DNA of 64,000 nt, taken from a virus. The DNA lies in the IMG/VR virus record IMGVR_UViG_3300009181_000066, positions 1 to 64,000 of that record; one strand, written 5' to 3'. Numbering within the stretch: position 1 is the first letter of the stretch; each line of letters begins with the position of its first letter. Below, one piece after another: positions 1-6,962 of this stretch. Position numbers and translations under genes: made by a program. The notes under the pieces are model-generated. The model worked only from the letters and a program-made list of their open reading frames with translations, was not told where the DNA came from and ran no database searches.

Positions 1-591
1 AAATCCTTTTTCAATATCGGTTACACTTTCAAGTAAAAACTTATGGTGCCAAATGAAAGGAACGATAAGTGCGTTTGTACGATATAATGTGTGGTAATAT
101 CCACGATTAACCTCATCTTGTTGGGGTATATACCATATCTCATCATACTGTTCATCAAACTGATATGATTTAGATGGGTTATCACCAAATAAGATATTTT
201 CCATTGCTATTACATAGTTATTACCACATTTGTAGGCGATAATCTTTTTATGTTCACCTGATTTTTTAAATGAATCAATTTGATGATTATGAATTTGAGC
301 ACCCATAACAACTAACATATCCATTTCCAAATACTTATCCTCAAAATAACTAACATCAATATCATTTAGATAAGATGGTTTAGTTGAGAAATCAGCCTTT
401 AATGTATTCAATAAATGAATTTCATAATTCTTTTCGGAATTTTTTAACATATGAATCATCATCAAAACGTTTTGTTTGATCCCGTTTGTCCATATGGATT
501 CTTTGTTATCTTTTAATCCTAAAGTGATTCCGATTTTAATTTTTTCGGTGTTAAACCCTTTTTTTGTTTTTCCTGTTGTTTTTTTAGCCAT
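1..591 (-). CDS. DUF2827 glycosyltransferase-like protein (3' end outside window)
   Basis: I translated this by hand from an ATG at 591-589; it stays open for 197 codons to the window edge, so the C-terminus is missing. After a Lys-rich start it reads KIGITLGLKDNKESIWTNGI, then CGNNYVIAMENILFG, QYDEIWYIPQ and ALIVPFIWHHKFL. This series of motifs is what I know from the DUF2827 family, which has a GT-B-like glycosyltransferase fold. No substrate can be deduced. The start codon overlaps the stop of the upstream J-domain gene by 8 nt, so the two are probably translationally coupled. With the GT60-type gene near 62,200 it suggests that the phage modifies glycans on its own virion or on the host surface. 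Family call fairly sure; function inferred. Confidence 0.75.
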   Translation of the reverse strand, partial: MAKKTTGKTKKGFNTEKIKIGITLGLKDNKESIWTNGIKQNVLMMIHMLKNSEKNYEIHLLNTLKADFSTKPSYLNDIDVSYFEDKYLEMDMLVVMGAQIHNHQIDSFKKSGEHKKIIAYKCGNNYVIAMENILFGDNPSKSYQFDEQYDEIWYIPQQDEVNRGYYHTLYRTNALIVPFIWHHKFLLESVTDIEKGF

Positions 592-1159
592 GTTTTTTAA
601 CAAATAATTCAATTAATTTATTTTTTTCTTCTTCAGTTTTTGCCATATAGTATATCCATATAAAAGAAGCCTCAATACTTTTTAATTCATTTTTTTTCAT
701 TTCAATTAATACTGTTAAAGTATCTTTATCATTAATATCTATGTCTATGTCTATATTTAATTCAATACATATTATAAATAGTTCAAATAAATTGTAATCA
801 TCTGAAGCTATTGTTGCTTTCATATAAAGATTTATTAAATCTTCAGAATTTGTTTTATCTGGGTGGGTTTTTTTAACTATTTCCCTATATAATTTTTTTA
901 CTTTATTTTTAACTGATTTATCTACCGAGTCAGGTTCAATTTTTGGTTTTTTTGGTAGATTAACTTCTTCTTCCTTTTTTTCCGTTTTTGGTTCAGGATC
1001 GTTGTTAATACCAAGTTCGGATCTTAATTTTTGTGTTTTTTCTAAAAATTCAGGTCTATTCTCTGAGATAACTTCTTTTTTAAATTCATCATCTAATAGT
1101 AAAAAATTATACTCCTGTATTAACTTTTTAATTTCTAATCTTTTAAGTTTATCCTCCAT
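584..1159 (-). CDS. J-domain (DnaJ-like) protein
   Basis: A 191-aa protein starting at the ATG at 1159; a TTG one codon upstream is possible but less likely. The N-terminal half is charged and helical, followed by a Lys/Glu/Pro linker (about residues 52-80). The C-terminal part has the J-domain core: helix II KKLYREIVKKTHPDK, with the HPD tripeptide at residues 99-101, then helix III. J-domains stimulate the ATPase of Hsp70 (DnaK) through HPD, so this is probably a co-chaperone that recruits host DnaK, perhaps for virion assembly or replisome remodelling (inference). There is no Gly/Phe region or zinc finger, so it is not a full DnaJ. A TATTTATA box ends 4 nt upstream of the ATG. Confidence 0.75.
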   Translation of the reverse strand: MEDKLKRLEIKKLIQEYNFLLLDDEFKKEVISENRPEFLEKTQKLRSELGINNDPEPKTEKKEEEVNLPKKPKIEPDSVDKSVKNKVKKLYREIVKKTHPDKTNSEDLINLYMKATIASDDYNLFELFIICIELNIDIDIDINDKDTLTVLIEMKKNELKSIEASFIWIYYMAKTEEEKNKLIELFVKKHG

Positions 1160-1163
1160 CAAT

Positions 1164-1171
1164 TATAAATA
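1164..1171 (-). promoter_or_regulatory. TATTTATA late-promoter-like box
   Basis: An exact TATTTATA in the direction of the J-domain gene, 4 nt before its ATG. It faces a second box for the plus-strand gene at 1200. Confidence 0.5.
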
Positions 1172-1186
1172 TTAAACTTTAAGAGA

Positions 1187-1194
1187 TATTTATA
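1187..1194 (+). promoter_or_regulatory. TATTTATA late-promoter-like box
   Basis: An exact TATTTATA, 5 nt before the ATG at 1200 and 14 nt before an in-frame ATG at 1209. Together with the opposing box at 1164-1171 it forms a short divergent control region. Confidence 0.5.
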
Positions 1195-1199
1195 AGTAA

Positions 1200-1400
1200 A
1201 TGGTTAATATGAAAATTTTTAAACACATAATACATTTATTACCTGTCGTAGGTCTTGGTATTGCTGGTTGCCTTTACCCTACTTGGATAAGAGATGGATA
1301 CTTAGAGGATTGGTATCCAAGAATCGGAGCGTTCGTAGCAATTTATGGAGGTTTCGTCGGATCATTAATTTGGTATTTACAAAACAAAAAATATTTTTGA
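1200..1400 (+). CDS. small membrane protein, two predicted TM helices
   Basis: 66 aa, or 63 aa if translation begins at the in-frame ATG at 1209. Two hydrophobic segments are visible: roughly residues 10-27 (HLLPVVGLGIAGCLYP) and 43-60 (IGAFVAIYGGFVGSLIWYL), separated by a charged loop containing RDGYLEDWYPR. The stop codon shares its last base with the next ATG (TGATG at 1398-1402), which suggests coupled expression with the second membrane protein. I do not recognise the family. A holin or other envelope-active role is possible for such a pair but nothing in the sequence proves it. Confidence 0.6.
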   Translation: MVNMKIFKHIIHLLPVVGLGIAGCLYPTWIRDGYLEDWYPRIGAFVAIYGGFVGSLIWYLQNKKYF

Positions 1401-1783
1401 TGGAATATATTGGATTTATATTATTTATATTGGCTGGTATGAGTGAAGGTGTTATGGATACCTTACAATTCCATTATAGTAATTCTATTTTTTATAGTTT
1501 AAAAAATAAATTATTTTGGAACCCCCAAATTTCTTGGCAAAATAAATATAAAAATGGAGACCCGACAGATGGCGCAAAATTTCCTTTATCAACAAATTTA
1601 CTTGTTGGTTTAACAGATGCTTGGCATTTATTTAAACTTTTAAGAACGTTTTTTATATTTGCTGGAATATTTTTTATGTTTATGTCTTGTCAAACTCCAT
1701 TCCATTGTTTAATGGATGTTATGATAGCAAGAATAATATTTGGAGTGTCGTTTAGTTTATCATACGATTATTTATTTAAATAA
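1400..1783 (+). CDS. membrane protein with conserved-looking His/Trp motifs
   Basis: 127 aa. I chose the ATG at 1400, which overlaps the stop of the preceding gene by one base, rather than an upstream ATG at 1268 that would run inside that gene. The N-terminus is hydrophobic (YIGFILFILAGM). A soluble stretch follows with DTLQFHYSNSIF, LFWNPQISWQNKYK and GLTDAWHLFKLL, then a hydrophobic segment (FFIFAGIFFMFMSC) and a weaker C-terminal one. The His, Trp and Asp residues look like a functional core, but I cannot name the family. It is co-transcribed with the 66-aa membrane protein. Confidence 0.6.
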   Translation: MEYIGFILFILAGMSEGVMDTLQFHYSNSIFYSLKNKLFWNPQISWQNKYKNGDPTDGAKFPLSTNLLVGLTDAWHLFKLLRTFFIFAGIFFMFMSCQTPFHCLMDVMIARIIFGVSFSLSYDYLFK

Positions 1784-1788
1784 TAACT

Positions 1789-2142
1789 ATGGAATTTTTT
1801 ATTACAAAGGACTCATTACTACCGGTTTTAAAAATGGACGTTGTAAAAGACGGGAGATCTGACATGCCAAAAAACTTCTATGAAAGTTTGGTTAACTCAA
1901 AAGTCAAATTCTCAATGAAAAGTGAGGAAAACGGAATACAAAAAATCTTCATGGAAGATGCTATTTTTGCTAGAAAAACAAAATCAAATCCCGACTCCAA
2001 CAACGAATACTATGTTATTTATAAATGGAAAAACAGGGACACAAAAACCAAAGGTAGATACGTAGGTGAATTTTTAATAACATTAGAAAGTGGAGAGTTA
2101 ATTTCACCAATTAGAGAAAATCTTTATATCAATATCATTTGA
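1789..2142 (+). CDS. small beta-sandwich protein resembling the BppU N-terminal domain
   Basis: 117 aa, starting 5 nt after the previous stop. The pattern (VNSKVKFSMKSEENGI, then IYKWKNRDTKTKGRYVGEF, then a P-x-NLYINI ending) matches the immunoglobulin-like domain at the N-terminus of siphophage baseplate upper proteins (BppU). There the Y-W...DT.T.G.Y.GEF strand pair is characteristic. Here the domain stands alone, so a structural or decoration role is the most reasonable guess. A TATTTATT variant of the late box lies at 1769-1776, inside the end of the preceding gene. The assignment is by pattern only. Confidence 0.45.
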   Translation: MEFFITKDSLLPVLKMDVVKDGRSDMPKNFYESLVNSKVKFSMKSEENGIQKIFMEDAIFARKTKSNPDSNNEYYVIYKWKNRDTKTKGRYVGEFLITLESGELISPIRENLYINII

Positions 2143-2167
2143 CAAGGGTAAATTTTACCACTATATT
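2139..2167 (+). promoter_or_regulatory. early-type promoter of DNA polymerase with a palindrome in the spacer
   Basis: TTGACA (2139-2144), a 17-nt spacer, then TATATT (2162-2167). This fits a sigma70 promoter. It also fits the Bacteroidota pattern TTG-N20-TAnnTTTG with one mismatch (TATATTTA). A perfect inverted repeat, GGTAAA-T-TTTACC (2147-2159), sits between the two elements and could be an operator. Confidence 0.55.
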
Positions 2168-2230
2168 TAAGAACGAAGGTAAATGTTACGATTAAGTAAC
2201 AGCAAATACACCAAACTTAAATTAATAATT

Positions 2231-5059
2231 ATGGTTCCACAAGAAGAGATTGAACGCTTTCTACTAGGCGAAGACGAAGAAAAATATATCGTAGCAATAG
2301 AATACGATTACAAATCAGATAAAATATTTAAAGTAATCCAAGATCCAATCAAAGGAAAACTCCTTAGAATGGATACATTTATACCTTTTGCTTGGGTTGG
2401 CGATCTAAAAAACAAAAACTTTTATAAAGGAAGTAAGGAACTTCAAAAAAAGGCAATGTCTGAAAACGGCATCCTTATTGAGAAATTGGAGGATCACGGA
2501 GATGAAAGATTAAAAACAGGATTAACCTTTATGGTTAAAACCACCAAATCATATTCAAACCTTGTTAACTTTTTTAAAGGAGGTGGTCTTGATCCTTGGG
2601 GTAGAGACAACTCGGATGTTATATCCATTTTATCTCCAGTTGAACAATATTTAATTCAAAAAAACAAACGACTTTTTAAAGGTTTTGAAGAATACGATGA
2701 GATCCATAGATTTGTATTTGATATTGAGACCACAGGTTTGGATCCCAAGACAAGTAAAATATTCCTTATTGGAATGAAAGACAATCGTGGTTTTATCAAA
2801 CTTTTATCTGCTCAAAATGAGCAAGAGGAAAAGAAAATGATTGTTGAGTTTTTTGAAACAATAGACCAATTAAAACCCTCACTTATTGGTGGTTATAACT
2901 CGGCATTCTTTGACTTCCCATTTATATTAAAAAGGGCCGAAATATTAAAACTTAATATTAAAAAAATTGCAAAAACTTTAAATCCCGATTATTCATTAAA
3001 ACAAAAAGAAGGTATTCTAAAGTTAGCAAATGAAATGGAACCCTACACACAAACTCAAATGTGGGGATATAACATTGTGGATATTGCACATGCAGTTCGT
3101 AGAGCACAAGCAATTAACTCCGATATTAAAAGTTGGTCATTGAAGTATATTACCAAATTCATTGAAGCAGAAAAAGAAAACCGTGTATATGTAGAAGGAG
3201 ATAAGATCGGTAAAATTTATTTTGACAATGATGACTATTGGATGAATATAGAGAATGGTAACTACAAAAGAGTTGGAATTGATTCAAAAGTTGATGAAAT
3301 CTGTCAAAGAAGATCCGATATATATGATAAAACAACAGGATCTAAAATTATAGAGGGGTACTTGGACGATGACCTTTATGAAACTATGGTTGTTGATGAA
3401 CAGTTCAACCAAGCAAACTTTCTTCTTTCAAAACTTGTCCCTACAACATATGAAAGGCTTTCAACAATGGGTACTGCAACACTATGGAAAATGATTATGT
3501 GTTCATGGTCTTATAAACATAAACTATCAATACCTAGAAAGTTAGAAAAGAGAAAATTCACAGGAGGACTTTCAAGACTTCTTCAAGTTGGATATTCAAG
3601 AAACGTATTAAAACTTGACTACTCTTCTCTTTATCCGTCAATTCAGTTGGTTCACGACGTGTTTCCTCAATGTGATGTGATGGGTGCAATGAAAAGTATG
3701 TTAAAGTATTTCCGTGATACTCGTATCAAATACAAAAATTTGGCGGGACAATACAAAAAATCAGACCCAAAACTTGCCGTATCATACGATAGAAAACAAT
3801 TACCTATTAAGATCTTTATTAACGCATTTTTTGGTTCCCTTTCTGCCCCTCACGTATTTCCTTGGGGTGATATTGATATGGGTGAACAAATTACTTGTAC
3901 AGGAAGACAATATCTTCGTCAGATGATTATGTTTTTTATGAAAAGAGGTTATATTCCGTTGGTGCTTGATACTGATGGTGTGAACTTTGAAACTCCATCT
4001 GACAGGAATGAATATACTTACGTAGGTAAAGGACTTAATGGTCTTGTAGAAGAAGGTAAAGTATATGTCGGTGAAGAGGCTGATGTTGCCGAATACAATG
4101 ACTTATTTATGAGAAATGAAATGGGTCTTGACATTGATGGTGTATGGCCAGCAACAATTAATGTGGCTCGTAAAAACTACGCACTTTTAACAGATAAAGG
4201 TAAAGTAAAACTTACGGGTAATACCATCAAATCTAAAAAACTTCAAACATATGTTGCTGAATTTTTGGATATTGGTTTAAGAATGTTACTTGATGGTAAG
4301 GGTGCAGAGTTTTTAGATTTTTATTATGAGTATGTTGATAAGATCTTTAGTAAAAAAATTCCACTTGCAAAAATTGCAAACAAAGCTCGTGTTAAACAAT
4401 CGGTAGAAGATTATAAAGTTCACGTTACAAAAAGGACAAAATCAGGTAATTTAATGTCCCGACAGGCACATATGGAACTTTTGTTAAAAGAAAATAAAAC
4501 CGCAGGTCTTGGTGATACAATTTATTATGTAAATAATGGAACCAAAAAATCACATGGGGATGTTCAAAAGAAAAAAGATGAAATAATACTTAATTGTTAT
4601 TTGGTTGACGATAAAGAGTTTGAAATTAATCCTGATATGGTTGGTGAATACAACGTACCTCGTACTATGGCGGCATTTAACAAAAGAATTGAACCATTAC
4701 TAGTAGTTTTTAAAGAAGAAATCAGATATGATATATTAATTGAAGACCCTAAAGATAGACCCTTTTTCACAAAAGGTCAGGCGGAACTTACAAGGGGATT
4801 CCCTTACAAAGAAAAAGATCAGGACGGATTAGATGAGTTATTAACTATATCAGACACTGAAATTGTTTTTTGGAAAAATGTTAATATTGACCCATATTAT
4901 ATGTATATTGACAACACGATTGAATTAGTTAATCACGAATATGTGGAAAAAAATAAAACTTTAATGCAAAATGTTAACACCTCTAATTATAGGTTATCAG
5001 ACGACGATGCGTATGAATTTGATACCGATGGGGATTTAATGTCCTTGGCGTTAGATTAA
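2231..5059 (+). CDS. 43: family B DNA polymerase, T4 gp43-like
   Basis: 942 aa from the ATG at 2231; an in-frame ATG at 2183 would add 16 residues. T4 gp43 is 898 aa. The 3'-5' exonuclease domain is present: Exo I FVFDIETTG (D164, E166) and Exo II GGYNSAFFDFP. Polymerase motif A is LDYSSLYPS (D463), motif B is K527-IFINAFFG and motif C is DTDG (D580, D582). All catalytic acids are intact, so this should be an active, proofreading replicative polymerase. An early-type promoter lies just upstream. The stop codon overlaps the stop of the convergent neck-like gene. The downstream start fits the AT-rich, Shine-Dalgarno-poor style of the genome, but the upstream one is not excluded. Confidence 0.95.
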   Translation: MVPQEEIERFLLGEDEEKYIVAIEYDYKSDKIFKVIQDPIKGKLLRMDTFIPFAWVGDLKNKNFYKGSKELQKKAMSENGILIEKLEDHGDERLKTGLTFMVKTTKSYSNLVNFFKGGGLDPWGRDNSDVISILSPVEQYLIQKNKRLFKGFEEYDEIHRFVFDIETTGLDPKTSKIFLIGMKDNRGFIKLLSAQNEQEEKKMIVEFFETIDQLKPSLIGGYNSAFFDFPFILKRAEILKLNIKKIAKTLNPDYSLKQKEGILKLANEMEPYTQTQMWGYNIVDIAHAVRRAQAINSDIKSWSLKYITKFIEAEKENRVYVEGDKIGKIYFDNDDYWMNIENGNYKRVGIDSKVDEICQRRSDIYDKTTGSKIIEGYLDDDLYETMVVDEQFNQANFLLSKLVPTTYERLSTMGTATLWKMIMCSWSYKHKLSIPRKLEKRKFTGGLSRLLQVGYSRNVLKLDYSSLYPSIQLVHDVFPQCDVMGAMKSMLKYFRDTRIKYKNLAGQYKKSDPKLAVSYDRKQLPIKIFINAFFGSLSAPHVFPWGDIDMGEQITCTGRQYLRQMIMFFMKRGYIPLVLDTDGVNFETPSDRNEYTYVGKGLNGLVEEGKVYVGEEADVAEYNDLFMRNEMGLDIDGVWPATINVARKNYALLTDKGKVKLTGNTIKSKKLQTYVAEFLDIGLRMLLDGKGAEFLDFYYEYVDKIFSKKIPLAKIANKARVKQSVEDYKVHVTKRTKSGNLMSRQAHMELLLKENKTAGLGDTIYYVNNGTKKSHGDVQKKKDEIILNCYLVDDKEFEINPDMVGEYNVPRTMAAFNKRIEPLLVVFKEEIRYDILIEDPKDRPFFTKGQAELTRGFPYKEKDQDGLDELLTISDTEIVFWKNVNIDPYYMYIDNTIELVNHEYVEKNKTLMQNVNTSNYRLSDDDAYEFDTDGDLMSLALD

Positions 5060-6177
5060 ATAGGTGTGAAAGGACTATTAAATGGTCTAAACTTCAACAG
5101 TTTATTTAGATTTTCTGCTTGTAGTCCTTTCATTTCCATTAACTTATCAGGTCTCAACCTTTCAAGACGCAATTTTAATTCTTCCCAAAGAATTGCCTTT
5201 TCGTCTTTTGATTCAGTAAATAATGATTGGTAATCCATAGTTAATTCAGAATCTGGTGTTTTTAAATTACCACTATACTTTCCTCTAACTCTACCAAGAG
5301 CCTCTTTACAATATGCTACAAACCATCTTCTGACCCAAGTTTGTGCGGGGCTATTTAATTCGTCCCACCTCATCTCATCAATTGGAACATCAGAAGGTAA
5401 TCTAACTATATCAGGGTTTTGAGCCAAACAAGTATCACGATCATCAGTTTCATAATACCAATACCAAACCCTATACTGATGGAATTTAATCATACCAAAG
5501 TCAAATCTACCACCAGGAACATTCATTAAATGTACTGCTTTTTTTCCTTCAGGAAGTGCAGTTACTCTATACGTAAGATCTCCCGTTATGATTCTTCTTT
5601 TAATATTGATGTCTTGCATTCTTAAAAGAATGTCAAATGCTGGTGTGATAAAATAGTTTCCTGTTGTTCCCATTTGTGAAAAACCGGCACCACCACCAAG
5701 ACCAATACCCCCAAATCCACCAAATCCACCCATAAACGGATCAAAGTATGCGGCATCTAATTCAGGACGAGAAAACCATAAAAGTTCATTTATTTCTCTT
5801 CCTGCGGGTATTTCATATATTTGTTGTCCGGGCACCAAATCAATATAATCCTTTTTTAAAACAGAATCTCCACCCGCCTGCAGTCCCACAATTTTAGAAT
5901 AAGCATATGTGTATTGGGTTTCCCAATCCATACTTCTTGTGGTAAATGCCCTTGTTAATGATTGTTCATCCAAATTTAATCCATTAAGTGACACCCATTG
6001 TGATTCTATTAACCAATCTTGTACGTATTGTGCATAATCTCCAATTGATAACTCAAGCATAGAGTCCATCATTTCATCCTCAAGTTCAACTGAACGAAGT
6101 GGTGCACCCAAAAGGTGTTTTACTCTTTTATAGAGTTTTGATCTTTCAGGTTCTGTAATTATTGATGTTGTTGGCAT
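5056..6177 (-). CDS. putative neck / head-tail connector protein (gp13-like)
   Basis: 373 aa. The N-terminus (YKRVKHLLGAPLRSVELED followed by a helix with SIGDYAQYVQDW) resembles head-tail adaptor and neck proteins of myophages. A beta region follows with DLVPGQQIYEIPAGREINEL. Residues near 149-168 form a Gly/Phe-rich flexible insert (GGFGGFGGIGLGGGAG). The C-terminal half is rich in Trp and Tyr and ends in helices. In T4 gene 13 sits beside 14 and 15. Here gp14- and gp15-like genes lie just across the helicase/SOD genes on the other strand, so gp13 fits by context. A late-type box lies 12 nt before the start. The call rests on pattern plus synteny. Confidence 0.45.
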   Translation of the reverse strand: MPTTSIITEPERSKLYKRVKHLLGAPLRSVELEDEMMDSMLELSIGDYAQYVQDWLIESQWVSLNGLNLDEQSLTRAFTTRSMDWETQYTYAYSKIVGLQAGGDSVLKKDYIDLVPGQQIYEIPAGREINELLWFSRPELDAAYFDPFMGGFGGFGGIGLGGGAGFSQMGTTGNYFITPAFDILLRMQDINIKRRIITGDLTYRVTALPEGKKAVHLMNVPGGRFDFGMIKFHQYRVWYWYYETDDRDTCLAQNPDIVRLPSDVPIDEMRWDELNSPAQTWVRRWFVAYCKEALGRVRGKYSGNLKTPDSELTMDYQSLFTESKDEKAILWEELKLRLERLRPDKLMEMKGLQAENLNKLLKFRPFNSPFTPI

Positions 6178-6189
6178 AAGATTTTTATA

Positions 6190-6197
6190 TATAAATA
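6190..6197 (-). promoter_or_regulatory. TATTTATA late-promoter-like box
   Basis: An exact TATTTATA in gene orientation, 12 nt upstream of the neck-like gene and inside the 40-nt gap after the superoxide dismutase gene. Confidence 0.55.
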
Positions 6198-6217
6198 TCT
6201 TTTAAAATGTAAATAGT

Positions 6218-6937
6218 TTAGTTTGTCTTCTTTTTTGTTTGTCCCTCCAAACATTCATTAACAAATTCCCAATTTACAACCTTCCAAAAGTTATTCACAT
6301 ACTTGTCTCTTTCATTCTTATATTTTAAATAATAAGCATGTTCCCATAAATCTAACCCTAAAAGAGGAAACCCACCATTTGTTTCTGTATCCATAAGGGG
6401 GTTATCTTGGTTGGGGGTTGTCATAATTTTTAGTCTGCCGTTTTTTGTTAAAACAAGCCATACCCAACCAGATCCAAAATTACTTTTTGCGGATTCTTCA
6501 AACTTTTCTTTAAATTTATCAAATGAACCAAAAGATGACTCAATTTTTTTAAGTATTGACCCTGAAATTGTTTGTTTTTTAGGTGAAAGCATTCTCCAAA
6601 AAAGAGCGTGATTAAACGCACCCCCACCATTATTTTTTACCTTTTTATTATATTTTGAAATTCTTTTTATAATATCTTCAAGTTCAACATCGTCCCCTTT
6701 TATCTTTTCAAGTTCCTTATTTAACTTTTCAACATACCCTTTATAGTGTTTTGAATAGTGGGTTTTCATTGTTTCTGAATCAACAAATCTTTCAAGTGAA
6801 TCATAACTATATGGAAGTTTTTCAACACTAATTGATTTTATTTCTGATATGATATTTTTATTTGATATTAAAGATTCACCAATAGATTCTTGGATCTTTT
6901 CAATTTTTTTTAAAAGTGGATCATAAACGGATTTCAT
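6218..6937 (-). CDS. sod: Fe/Mn superoxide dismutase, Mn-type signature
   Basis: 239 aa. All four metal ligands of the Fe/Mn family are present: H60 (in THYSKHYKGYV, which also supplies H64 and Y68), H110 (in NNGGGAFNHALFW), and D196 and H200 (in DLWEHAYYLKY). Gly-Gly before the second His and Gln177 in the NQD loop are features of Mn rather than Fe enzymes; Fe enzymes usually have Ala there. It should convert superoxide to peroxide and oxygen in the cytoplasm. The usual LPY...L start lies at residue 41, so about 35 residues of helical N-terminal extension are added; there is no signal peptide. It lies between the SNF2 helicase and a neck-like gene with its own late-type box. Such genes are uncommon in phages. 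Confidence 0.93.
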   Translation of the reverse strand: MKSVYDPLLKKIEKIQESIGESLISNKNIISEIKSISVEKLPYSYDSLERFVDSETMKTHYSKHYKGYVEKLNKELEKIKGDDVELEDIIKRISKYNKKVKNNGGGAFNHALFWRMLSPKKQTISGSILKKIESSFGSFDKFKEKFEESAKSNFGSGWVWLVLTKNGRLKIMTTPNQDNPLMDTETNGGFPLLGLDLWEHAYYLKYKNERDKYVNNFWKVVNWEFVNECLEGQTKKKTN

Positions 6938-6941
6938 AATA

Positions 6942-6949
6942 TATAAATA
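6942..6949 (-). promoter_or_regulatory. TATTTATA late-promoter-like box
   Basis: An exact TATTTATA in gene orientation, 4 nt before the superoxide dismutase ATG. Confidence 0.5.
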
Positions 6950-6962
6950 TATGAAAAGTTGA

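Noticed and set aside
1268-1399. N-terminal extension of the second membrane protein from the ATG at 1268
   Set aside because: It lies inside the 66-aa gene in another frame; the TGATG overlap at 1398 marks a better start.
2101-2230. Riboswitch or structured leader before DNA polymerase
   Set aside because: Only a short palindrome and a promoter are visible; no larger paired structure could be drawn.
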